5,574 nt of DNA from Bacteroidia bacterium (GTDB lineage: Bacteria; Bacteroidota; Bacteroidia; Flavobacteriales; NORP286): assembly GCA_016763665.1 (NCBI GenBank), contig JAESTI010000366.1:1-5574 (forward strand), in the 5' to 3' direction. The notes beneath the pieces are model-generated. The model searched no databases, was not told where the DNA came from, and saw nothing but the letters and a program-made list of their open reading frames with translations. The position numbers and the translations under genes are program-made. This document shows, one piece after another, positions 1 through 5,574 of this stretch. Each line of letters starts with the position of its first letter. Position 1 is the first letter of the stretch.

Positions 1-121
1 AAAATAATATTGCGGCCATATATTCTACAACATGCTAAGTTTTTACAAAATAAGTAGTGTTTGTTCAGAAAGTCGCAAAAATCAAAAAACAAAATTATTT
101 TTTTAATAACACACCTTTAAC

Positions 122-170
122 ATCCCCCTTAGTGCCCCTTATAGAAAGGGGGATTGCTCTCAAGAGGGGA
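122..170. repeat. GC-rich palindrome cluster
   Basis: ATCCCCCTT (122-130) pairs perfectly with AAGGGGGAT (146-154), a 9-bp stem with a 15-nt loop. A nested alternative pairs CCCCTT (135-140) with AAGGGG (146-151) around a 5-nt loop, so the two folds compete for the same 3' arm. A further GAGGGGA at 164-170 could also pair with the C-rich arms. The block stands out sharply from its AT-rich surroundings. It resembles the C/G-tract palindromes that recur between genes in many Bacteroidota genomes. It could be a terminator of an upstream gene outside the window, or an interspersed repeat copy. Confidence 0.6.
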
Positions 171-245
171 ATATAGGTATTTTGTTTTTTTATTTTTTCT
201 AGAAACTTCTACATTAAAGACAGACTCTAAGTAACCATTATTTCT

Positions 246-298
246 TTTCCACACTTAAATAAGCCGATTCTAAGTAAGAACTTCATTAATTGTGGAAA
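246..298. repeat. 13-bp inverted repeat upstream of the TPR gene
   Basis: The left arm TTTCCACA-C-TTAA (246-258) is complementary to the right arm TTAA-T-TGTGGAAA (286-298) at 12 of 13 positions, with one C/T mismatch and a 27-nt loop. The second copy of the CTAAGTAA direct repeat lies inside the loop. The right arm ends 88 nt before the ATG at 387, so the structure could lie in the promoter region or 5' leader of the TPR gene. Its role is not known. It has no T-tract typical of an intrinsic terminator. Confidence 0.45.
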
Positions 299-386
299 TC
301 CTACCCTTAATTCTATATAACCCATAAGGTATTTTTACGATATAGTGTTTAAAATATTCGATTAAACTACTTTAATCAAATTATCT

Positions 387-1784
387 ATGGAGAACAGCAC
401 TAATCAAAATCCTGACATCAATCAGTATATTGAAAAGTTCGAAAGCATGATCCAAAATAATGAGAACTATTATTTTGATCAGGATACATTTGAACAACTT
501 GCTGATCATTATATTGATATTGAGGAGAATGACAAAGCAATGCAAGTTTTAAATCTTGCTATTGAACAATATCAATACAGCAATGTTTTTTACATCAGTA
601 AGGCAGAATTACTAATAGACTCAAAGCACTATAAAGAGGCTATTGAGATACTGGAATATTTTGAGATCATTGAACCATCAAATGCAGATATAATTATATT
701 AAAATGTGAAGCCTTAACTAAAAGTAAACAACAGGAAGAAGCCATTAAATTCCTAAAAGAAGCACTTGTATTTGGTAATAGAAAGGATGAATTATATTAT
801 GATATCGCTTCAAACTTCTTATCACTACGTGAATATAAACAGGCCATTTTGTATTTAAGATTTTGCCTAAAGGAAAATTCAGATTTTACAGAAGCATTAT
901 TTGAGTTGGCCAGATGTCATGAATTGATGAAAAAACCTGAAGAAAGTGTTAAATTATATATTGCTTTCATTAACCGTGAACCATTTTCATGTGAGGCCTG
1001 GTATAATTTAGGTAATGTATACGATTACATGGAACGCAATGAAGATGCTGTAGATGCTTATGAATACGCTTTTCTGATAAAAGAGGATTTTGCAGACGCA
1101 TACTATAACAGAGGAAATACTTTGTTTAAACTGCATCTTTATAATGAGGCCATTGAAAGCTATGAATTATCAATTACACATTCTAAAAAAGACGCTTCAA
1201 CTTTGTGTAACATAGGGGAATGTTACGAAGAACTTGATCAGCCAAAAGTAGCACGTCAATATTATAAACAAGCTTCAAAGGTAAACGCCAAAAATTCATT
1301 TGCATGGTTTGGAATTGGGAACACTTATGTTTCTGAAAAAAAATGGCAAGATGGTTTACAATACATAGAAAAAGCCTTGCGATTAGACAAAGACAATGGT
1401 TCTTATTGGGCAACATTGGCACATGCACAACATCAAATAGGAAATTTGACCATCGCTGAGAATGCATTTCGAAAATCTTTCAAATATGATCCCACTAATA
1501 TTAAGCCCTGGATAGAATTTTCATTTTTGCTTCTTAAAGGCGACAGGACAGAAGAAGCTGTTAAACTTCTAAAAGAAAGTATCAACAAAAATCCCGATAA
1601 CCCAAAACTCTATTATTTACTTGCTGTTTATTTGATAATGTTGGGTAATGAGGAAGATTCCTATTGTTACTTTGAACATGCCCTTGATATGGATTTCAAC
1701 GATCATTCCATGATAATGAATTACCTTCCGAAACTCAAATGGAATGAAACTGTCACGAAGCTGATCGCTCAGTATAAGAGATAA
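387..1784 (+). CDS. TPR-repeat scaffold protein (12 tandem tetratricopeptide repeats)
   Basis: A 465-residue protein that is nearly all TPR solenoid. Taking W205 as TPR position 4, repeats start at residues 32, 66, 100, 134, 168, 202, 236, 270, 304, 338, 372 and 406, exactly 34 apart. Position 8 is small in all twelve (A39, A73, C107, A141, A175, G209, G243, G277, G311, A345, S379, A413). Position 20 is also always A, S or G (for example A51, A85, A153, A255, A391). Residues 1-31 are an acidic, Asn-rich lead-in, and about 440-465 form a likely capping helix. There is no signal peptide, membrane segment or attached enzymatic domain, so it is probably cytosolic. TPR solenoids bind proteins or peptides; the partner cannot be read from the sequence. 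The gene stands alone and converges on the saccharopine dehydrogenase gene. The ATG at 387 is the first start in the frame and sits right before the repeats. Confidence 0.93.
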   Translation: MENSTNQNPDINQYIEKFESMIQNNENYYFDQDTFEQLADHYIDIEENDKAMQVLNLAIEQYQYSNVFYISKAELLIDSKHYKEAIEILEYFEIIEPSNADIIILKCEALTKSKQQEEAIKFLKEALVFGNRKDELYYDIASNFLSLREYKQAILYLRFCLKENSDFTEALFELARCHELMKKPEESVKLYIAFINREPFSCEAWYNLGNVYDYMERNEDAVDAYEYAFLIKEDFADAYYNRGNTLFKLHLYNEAIESYELSITHSKKDASTLCNIGECYEELDQPKVARQYYKQASKVNAKNSFAWFGIGNTYVSEKKWQDGLQYIEKALRLDKDNGSYWATLAHAQHQIGNLTIAENAFRKSFKYDPTNIKPWIEFSFLLLKGDRTEEAVKLLKESINKNPDNPKLYYLLAVYLIMLGNEEDSYCYFEHALDMDFNDHSMIMNYLPKLKWNETVTKLIAQYKR

Positions 1785-1802
1785 TATCGATTTTAACTAA
1801 TC

Positions 1803-1873
1803 AGTGCCTATAGTTTAAAGTGTCTAAAATGCCTAAAGTTTTAATTTTTCAGTTTTAAATACCTATAGGCACT
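1803..1873. terminator. Inverted repeat between convergent genes, possible bidirectional terminator
   Basis: AGTGCCTATAG (1803-1813) is perfectly complementary to CTATAGGCACT (1863-1873), an 11-bp stem. The 49-nt loop carries degenerate repeats of the stem motif (TGTCTAAAAT and TGCCTAAAGT at about 1821-1840) and T-rich runs. It lies 18 nt after the TPR stop and 28 nt after the dehydrogenase stop on the other strand, where a shared terminator would be expected. The large loop and the repeated GCCTA units are unusual for a simple intrinsic terminator, so a repeat element is an alternative reading. Confidence 0.45.
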
Positions 1874-1901
1874 CTATAATTTAGCTTACTTTAAGTACTG
1901 A

Positions 1902-3032
1902 TTAGTTCTTTGTAATCTTATAGCAAACATTTCTTTGTTCCAGATATTTAACAACATTATCGAAACAAAGTTTTTTAGCACCAATATATTCAGGAGGTGA
2001 AATTCCCTGGTCCAGGTACTGATCATTTAGAATTAGATTAGCAACCGCTGTACAGGTATATCCGGTAGTTCTTGCCATTGAAATGGTCTGCGTACTCTTG
2101 CTATATTTATCGTAAAGGTCATAAACATATTCTTTATTTTCACCATCTTCTTTACCACTTATTATTACTCTCATTACAGTAAAATCTTCTTCACCTTCTT
2201 TCATTTTCCATTTCGGAAAAAGCAATTTAGCCGTAAAATCTATAGGGCGGATCTCAGTATCGTTGATCTTTATCTTTTCTTTATCAAAATAGCCCGTATC
2301 TCTCAATACTTTTAAATACTCAATGGTTTCTGGATAACGCAACGTTTTTTCAATCATATTTGGTGCTTTCATGGTTTTGGCAAGTGTTCGCAAACCATCG
2401 GTATTAAATGCTTCTAACTTACCAGCTGGACCAAAATCAATAATTTCAGGATCAGTAAGTGCCGGCTTTACTACCTGTTCTCCATTTTCAATATATCGTG
2501 CAGGGCGAATGTATTCTTCAAGTACATCAATAGGAGAAAAGACAGCTTTGTATTTCCAGGGCCACTCAGGATTTAAAGGTAATCCACCAACAAAACATTT
2601 GAAAGTTTCTACTTCCATTTGCTCATTATGATATCCCATGATCATATTACTCATACCGGGCGCCACTCCACAATCAACTATAGCAACAACTTCATTATCT
2701 GTAGCCAATTTATCCAATTCAAAAGGGTCTTCAGGAAAAAATGAAATATCCACAATATTTTTACCGGCTTCAATAACTGCTTTTAAAGTATTAAAACCCA
2801 TAAACCCGGGAACCGCTCCGATAACGAGATCATAATCCTGAATAATCTTTTTTGTATTGACATGATCAGATAGATCTGCCTTTATGGTATCTATTTTATG
2901 GTCAACAGCTATTTCATGCAATACTTCTTCATTGATATCCACAGAAGTAACCTCATGATCTTGAGCCAAGTCAATTGCAATTGTTTTACCCACAAGGCCT
3001 GCACCTAATACGATGATTCTTTTCTTATTCAT
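1902..3032 (-). CDS. Saccharopine dehydrogenase family protein
   Basis: A 376-residue oxidoreductase of the saccharopine dehydrogenase family. The N-terminal Rossmann fold has the dinucleotide motif G10-A-G12-L-V-G15, and an acidic residue, D32, closes the second strand (TSVD), which favours NAD over NADP. The family's D120-CGVAPG motif marks the switch into the catalytic/dimerisation domain (about 127-350), and ARTTGYTCTAVA near 320-331 is typical of its C-terminal part. The classic reaction interconverts saccharopine with glutamate and 2-aminoadipate semialdehyde (lysine metabolism). Related enzymes such as carboxynorspermidine dehydrogenase share the fold, so the substrate is inferred. I chose the ATG at 3032 because MNKKRIIVLGAG is a standard start for this fold. 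A TTG at 3062 would add ten residues with no conserved character. It is a single gene, convergent with the TPR gene and divergent from the small membrane protein gene; no lysine-pathway partner is visible. Confidence 0.9.
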   Translation of the reverse strand: MNKKRIIVLGAGLVGKTIAIDLAQDHEVTSVDINEEVLHEIAVDHKIDTIKADLSDHVNTKKIIQDYDLVIGAVPGFMGFNTLKAVIEAGKNIVDISFFPEDPFELDKLATDNEVVAIVDCGVAPGMSNMIMGYHNEQMEVETFKCFVGGLPLNPEWPWKYKAVFSPIDVLEEYIRPARYIENGEQVVKPALTDPEIIDFGPAGKLEAFNTDGLRTLAKTMKAPNMIEKTLRYPETIEYLKVLRDTGYFDKEKIKINDTEIRPIDFTAKLLFPKWKMKEGEEDFTVMRVIISGKEDGENKEYVYDLYDKYSKSTQTISMARTTGYTCTAVANLILNDQYLDQGISPPEYIGAKKLCFDNVVKYLEQRNVCYKITKN

Positions 3033-3081
3033 GCTAAGTTTACTTTTAACAAAATTCACCAAAGATTTTGGACAACGGTTG

Positions 3082-3089
3082 GAAAGATA
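3082..3089 (-). promoter_or_regulatory. Possible -7 box for the saccharopine dehydrogenase gene
   Basis: On the minus strand this reads TATCTTTC, 7 of 8 matches to the Bacteroidota TAnnTTTG element, about 50 nt before the ATG at 3032. No TTG is found at the expected -33 spacing; that position is T-rich. Such boxes arise often by chance in AT-rich DNA. Confidence 0.22.
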
Positions 3090-3142
3090 TAAAAATAAAC
3101 GTTTTAAAAATGAAGCGCTCTTTTATCTCTGGTAACCTTATG

Positions 3143-3162
3143 TGTTTGTGAAGACACAAACA
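3143..3162. repeat. REP-like hairpin in the divergent intergenic region
   Basis: TGTTTGTG (3143-3150) and CACAAACA (3155-3162) form a perfect 8-bp stem with a 4-nt AAGA loop, followed by the GC-richer AAGGCGGAG. It lies between two divergent genes, 111 nt upstream of the dehydrogenase ATG and 66 nt upstream of the membrane protein ATG. No T-tract follows and no gene ends into it, so a terminator role is unlikely. Its sequence differs from the hairpins flanking the transposase, so it may be a REP-type copy from another family, or a regulatory palindrome. Confidence 0.5.
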
Positions 3163-3227
3163 AAGGCGGAGTTCTGTTTTTTAATTATATTTAATTTGTT
3201 TTAACAAAGTAACACGCTACAATTAGA

Positions 3228-3617
3228 ATGGAAAAACTAGGATTCATGTTATTTACATTAGGAATTACATTATGGCTATCAGAAGTCATAGCTACAATAA
3301 TATCAAAACCTTTCATAGGTTTTCTTCCTAAAAGCAATAAAGCATATATAAAATTCCCTCTTTTCTTAGTTTTATTTATATTCTTTTTTTTCTTGATAAT
3401 ATTATCAATTTCAGAAAACAACTCTATCTATTTAAATATAAAGTACTCAACATTTTTTGCATGTCTTGTCATTGCATATTTCTCCTCCAATGCTATAGTA
3501 GAGTTATTGAGAAGAAAAACTATCTTAAAATTGCTTCAAAAGGAAATGATACGATTTACAATCATAGTTCTGTTATACATCAGTTTTCTTTGGTCTCTAG
3601 TAAAAATTTTGTTTTAA
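3228..3617 (+). CDS. Small hypothetical four-helix membrane protein
   Basis: A 129-residue protein that I do not recognise. Four hydrophobic stretches are visible at about 4-26, 43-62, 73-92 and 108-128. They are separated by a short basic loop (K35-K42), a polar loop (S62-K72) and a strongly basic segment (RRKTILKLLQK, 95-105), so it is very likely an inner-membrane protein. By the positive-inside rule the loops at 35-42 and 95-105 would be cytoplasmic, which puts both termini outside; this topology is only inferred. No catalytic or ligand-binding motif is apparent. The protein is extremely rich in Ile, Phe and Leu. The ATG at 3228 is preceded by AATTAGA with no clear Shine-Dalgarno; a weak -7-like TTAATTTG lies at 3191-3198. 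The stop is 16 nt before the left hairpin of the RAYT unit, and the gene is bracketed by two different palindromes. Confidence 0.65.
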   Translation: MEKLGFMLFTLGITLWLSEVIATIISKPFIGFLPKSNKAYIKFPLFLVLFIFFFFLIILSISENNSIYLNIKYSTFFACLVIAYFSSNAIVELLRRKTILKLLQKEMIRFTIIVLLYISFLWSLVKILF

Positions 3618-3633
3618 TTAATCATCTCATTAT

Positions 3634-3658
3634 GGCGCAAGTGTTTTTCACTTGCGCC
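3634..3658 (+). repeat. Left REP-type hairpin of the RAYT unit
   Basis: A perfect 10-bp stem, GGCGCAAGTG (3634-3643) with CACTTGCGCC (3649-3658), around a TTTTT loop, followed by further C residues. It sits 16 nt after the stop of the membrane protein gene and 16 nt after the transposase stop on the other strand, so it could also end transcription from both sides, although no T-tract follows on the plus strand. Confidence 0.85.
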
Positions 3659-3674
3659 CCCATTCTTTACATAA

Positions 3675-4241
3675 TCATATAACCGCTCCATCATAAATTG
3701 AAACTATTTTTAACGGAGTCTCCATATCCGCATAGTTTCGTGCGCTTGAATAGTAATAATCATGCGCTTCAGCAACCCAACCGGCTTCTACCGGATTTTC
3801 ATGTATGTAATCCATCTTTTGATCAATCCATTTACCTTCAAGTTCTATAGGCTGATTATGCTGTTGCCAAAATTGATAATTGGTATTATTACCATTCTTT
3901 TTCCCCGCTCTTTGCATCATCCACAGCATCCACTCGCGCCTGCTTTCCTGTTGATTTGTTTTGATTGCTTTGATCAAATGCATGGCTGTATATTTCTTAA
4001 AGTCTCTTAAAATGTCCGATAAATTGTCACCATCAGGATTCCTGGCAATTATTAAATGAATATGATTACTCATGATAACATAAGCATACACAACTAATCC
4101 TTTTTCCTGAATACAATATTTTAAACTATCTATTACAATATCCTTGTATGACATCCTTGTAAAAACATCCAGCCAATACACTGTAGCTGTGGATATAAAA
4201 TAAATCCCATCAGGATTATGAAATTTGTACTTTCTGCTCAC
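3675..4241 (-). CDS. REP-associated tyrosine transposase (RAYT, Y1_Tnp/HUH family)
   Basis: A 188-residue single-strand DNA transposase of the IS200/IS605-related Y1 superfamily. The metal-binding HUH motif is H60-I-H62 in the family block YVIMSNHIHLII. The likely nucleophile is Y84 in DFKKYTAMHL, on the following helix. The RAYT C-terminal signature YIHENPVEAGWV (145-156), followed by DYYYSSARNY (161-170), is intact, and the length is normal for the family, so the gene looks functional. Such proteins nick and join REP hairpins through a 5' phosphotyrosine and are usually single-copy, domesticated-looking genes. The start is GTG at 4241: MSRKYKFHNPDGIYFIS is the usual N terminus and no ATG lies nearby. 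Matching inverted hairpins lie on both sides. The gene lies downstream of lpd on the same strand, 83 nt after its stop. A TATCTTTA box (4248-4255) is too close to the start to be an obvious promoter. Confidence 0.93.
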   Translation of the reverse strand: MSRKYKFHNPDGIYFISTATVYWLDVFTRMSYKDIVIDSLKYCIQEKGLVVYAYVIMSNHIHLIIARNPDGDNLSDILRDFKKYTAMHLIKAIKTNQQESRREWMLWMMQRAGKKNGNNTNYQFWQQHNQPIELEGKWIDQKMDYIHENPVEAGWVAEAHDYYYSSARNYADMETPLKIVSIYDGAVI

Positions 4242-4270
4242 TTAGAATAAAGATAGGAAATTTTGGAAAG

Positions 4271-4295
4271 AGCACAAGTGAAAAACACTTGCGCT
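4271..4295 (-). repeat. Right REP-type hairpin of the RAYT unit
   Basis: On the minus strand AGCGCAAGTG and CACTTGTGCT form a 10-bp stem around a TTTTT loop, with a single G-T wobble. On the plus strand the same position is an A-C mismatch (4274/4292). It is the inverted counterpart of the hairpin at 3634-3658. It lies 29 nt after the lpd stop and 29 nt before the transposase start, so it could also weaken read-through from lpd into the transposase gene; on the minus strand TCTTTCC follows, a poor T-tract. Confidence 0.8.
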
Positions 4296-4324
4296 ATAAT
4301 ATTAAGTGTTACCTTTATAAATAA

Positions 4325-5574
4325 TTAAAAATGCAACGCTCGCTTCTCCGTAGCATCTAAACAAGCTTCTTTAATGGCTTCTGTAAAGGTTGGATGAGCA
4401 TGACACATACGGGCAATGTCTTCTGCAGAAGCACGGTACTCCATAGCGACAACAGCTTCTGCTATCATATCTGCAGCTCGAGGACCTATCATGTGCATTC
4501 CTAAAATTTCATCTGTTTTCTTATCTGCCAAAACTTTTATTAATCCATCAGTGTCCATGCTTGCTCTGGCACGGCCACTTGCCTTGAATGGGAAAGTTCC
4601 TACTTTATATTCGGTTTTGTTTTCCTTTAATTGCTCCTCGGTATAACCTACACCTGCAACTTCAGGCCATGTATAAATCACGCCGGGAATCAATAAGTAA
4701 TTGATATGAGGTTTTTGCCCGGCTAACACTTCAGCTAAAAAAACACCTTCATCTTCGGCTTTATGTGCTAACATTGCTCCTTTAACCACATCACCAATAG
4801 CATAAATTCCGGGTACGCTTGTTTCTAATCGTTCATTCACATCAATACGCCCTCCATCATCCAGTCTAACTCCGATTTTATCTATACCTAAACTTTCTGT
4901 ATAAGGTTTTCTGCCCACGGAAACCAAGCAATAATCACTCTTAAAACTAACTTTTTTGCCTTTAAGATCCTCAGCTGTAACCGTAGTAATTTTGCCCTTT
5001 GTACTCACTCCTGTTACTTTATGACTCATGTTAAATTCAAAGCCAAGATCAGTTTTGAGCACTTTTAGAAGTTCTTTGGCCAAAGTCTTGTCCATTCCCG
5101 GTATTAAATGGTCCAGGTACTCAACCACAGTGATTTTGGTACCTAATCTTCCAAAAACAGAACCGATTTCTAATCCAATTACTCCTCCGCCTATCACAAC
5201 CATTGTTTTGGGAATTTCTTTTAATTCCAATGCTTCCGTTGAGGTAATTACCCTTTTTTTATCAATTTCAACACCTGGAATTGTAGTGGGTTTCGACCCA
5301 GTTGCAATAATTGTTTTGTCAGATTCTATCTTCTCGACTTTCCCCTTTCCCTGATCGATCTGAATAGTATTTTTATCAACAAAAGATGCATGCCCGTGAT
5401 AGACATCTATCTTATTTTTGCCCATTAGATAGTCAATCCCTTCGCAAGTCTGTTTTACCACATCATCCTTTCGCTTTATCATTTGCTTCATGTCCATTTT
5501 CAAGTTCTTCAAGCCAATTCCATGTTCCTTGAATTTATGAACTGCAGTATGGTAATGCTCAGAAGTATCCAATA
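4325..5574 (-). CDS. lpdA: Dihydrolipoyl dehydrogenase (E3), 5'-truncated by the window edge
   Basis: The C-terminal 415 or so residues of the FAD-dependent E3 subunit, which reoxidises dihydrolipoamide with NAD+ in the pyruvate and 2-oxoglutarate dehydrogenase complexes and the glycine cleavage system. Numbering from the first complete codon, the visible parts are ATGSKP (90-95), the NAD-binding GGGVIG (128-133) with E151 closing its second strand, VGRKP (219-223), the second FAD motif YAIGDV (257-262), and the dimer-interface HAHPTF with catalytic H393 and E398. About 50 N-terminal residues, including the first FAD GxGxxG and the CxxxxC redox disulfide, lie beyond position 5574. The first complete codon (TTG at 5572) is an internal Leu, not a start: the DTSEHYH segment normally follows the CIPSKALL stretch just after the disulfide. 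Its promoter is outside the window, and no E1 or E2 gene is adjacent. Confidence 0.96.
   Translation of the reverse strand, partial: LDTSEHYHTAVHKFKEHGIGLKNLKMDMKQMIKRKDDVVKQTCEGIDYLMGKNKIDVYHGHASFVDKNTIQIDQGKGKVEKIESDKTIIATGSKPTTIPGVEIDKKRVITSTEALELKEIPKTMVVIGGGVIGLEIGSVFGRLGTKITVVEYLDHLIPGMDKTLAKELLKVLKTDLGFEFNMSHKVTGVSTKGKITTVTAEDLKGKKVSFKSDYCLVSVGRKPYTESLGIDKIGVRLDDGGRIDVNERLETSVPGIYAIGDVVKGAMLAHKAEDEGVFLAEVLAGQKPHINYLLIPGVIYTWPEVAGVGYTEEQLKENKTEYKVGTFPFKASGRARASMDTDGLIKVLADKKTDEILGMHMIGPRAADMIAEAVVAMEYRASAEDIARMCHAHPTFTEAIKEACLDATEKRALHF

Larger units (their letters stand above)
1..386. other. Noncoding leader region upstream of the TPR gene
   Basis: No reading frame here looks like a gene on either strand. 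The stretch is strongly AT-rich except for a GC-rich island at about 122-170. It has a T-rich run at about 180-200 and two palindromic structures, listed separately. A near-perfect direct repeat, GACTCTAAGTAA at 223-234 and GATTCTAAGTAA at 266-277 (11 of 12 bases identical), also lies here. I see no convincing Bacteroidota promoter (TTG plus TAnnTTTG) just ahead of the ATG at 387, though the promoter must be somewhere in this region. Confidence 0.6.
3629..4300 (-). mobile_element. REPtron: RAYT transposase gene bracketed by inverted REP-type hairpins
   Basis: A roughly 670-bp unit made of one Y1-type transposase gene and two copies of one hairpin in opposite orientation. Left copy, read on the plus strand: ATTAT-G then GCGCAAGTG, loop TTTTT, CACTTGCGC (3629-3657). 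Right copy, read on the minus strand: ATTAT-A then GCGCAAGTG, TTTTT, CACTTGTGC (4300-4272). The copies match at 27 of 29 positions, including the ATTAT 5' flank. This is the layout known for REP-associated tyrosine transposases, which recognise such single-stranded hairpins. No target-site duplication is evident, as expected for HUH enzymes. Whether it still moves cannot be told from one copy. Confidence 0.8.

Noticed and set aside
1183..1467. Open frame on the minus strand inside the TPR gene
   Set aside because: It lies wholly opposite a strongly supported gene and shows no domain-like pattern.
2371..2835. Two plus-strand open frames opposite the saccharopine dehydrogenase
   Set aside because: Antisense shadows; Ser/Thr/Pro-rich low-complexity translations with no family resemblance.
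3033..3062. Upstream TTG start adding ten residues to the saccharopine dehydrogenase
   Set aside because: The added residues lack family character, while the ATG at 3032 places the Rossmann strand at the usual distance from the N terminus.
3191..3421. Minus-strand frame overlapping the small membrane protein gene
   Set aside because: Its translation is Lys/Asn-rich with no motif, whereas the plus strand gives a clean four-helix pattern.
3461..3682. Plus-strand frame overlapping the 3' end of the membrane protein gene
   Set aside because: It runs through the left RAYT hairpin and has no plausible domain; an out-of-frame shadow.
3629..4300. Classical insertion sequence with a DDE transposase
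   Set aside because: The protein has HUH and Y1/RAYT signatures, the inverted units are hairpins rather than simple terminal repeats, and no target duplication is seen.
5028..5354. Plus-strand frame opposite lpd
   Set aside because: Antisense to a conserved enzyme core; composition is typical of a shadow frame.
5570..5572. TTG as the start of a complete 415-residue lpd
   Set aside because: The frame stays open to the window edge, and the family needs about 50 more N-terminal residues with the FAD motif and redox disulfide; this TTG is an internal Leu.
1..5574. CRISPR array, tRNA or rRNA gene
   Set aside because: No regularly spaced repeats and no cloverleaf or rRNA-like segment were found on reading both strands.

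Overview
The window is AT-rich DNA that most likely comes from a Bacteroidota (Flavobacteriia-like) chromosome. The grounds are protein character (the TPR protein, the E3 dihydrolipoyl dehydrogenase and the saccharopine dehydrogenase all look like this phylum), the absence of clear Shine-Dalgarno sequences, and the occasional A/T-rich box near the phylum's TAnnTTTG -7 element. The phylum call is inference; no marker gene is present.

Layout from left to right. 1-386 is noncoding, with a GC-rich hairpin cluster (122-170) and a 13-bp inverted repeat (246-298) ahead of the first gene. 387-1784 (+) encodes a 465-residue protein that is almost entirely a solenoid of 12 TPRs in an unbroken 34-residue register. 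It converges on a saccharopine dehydrogenase-family gene (1902-3032, -), and the 117-bp gap holds an 11-bp inverted repeat with degenerate GCCTA-type units. A gap with a TGTTTGTG hairpin (3143-3162) separates the start of that dehydrogenase from a divergent small gene (3228-3617, +) for an unrecognised four-helix membrane protein. Next comes a compact REPtron (3629-4300): a complete REP-associated tyrosine transposase (3675-4241, -) bracketed by two inverted copies of one hairpin. Last is the 3' part of lpd (4325-5574, -), cut off by the window edge before its FAD and redox-disulfide regions.

The genes do not form a pathway operon. lpd supplies the E3 subunit to 2-oxoacid dehydrogenase complexes, the saccharopine dehydrogenase-like enzyme points to lysine or related amino-acid metabolism, and the TPR protein is a scaffold of unknown partner. 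The rayT unit sits just behind lpd and appears to have inserted between housekeeping genes. The notable system is the RAYT gene with its own matching terminal palindromes. Several unrelated palindromes in the other gaps suggest that this genome carries more than one family of small intergenic repeats.
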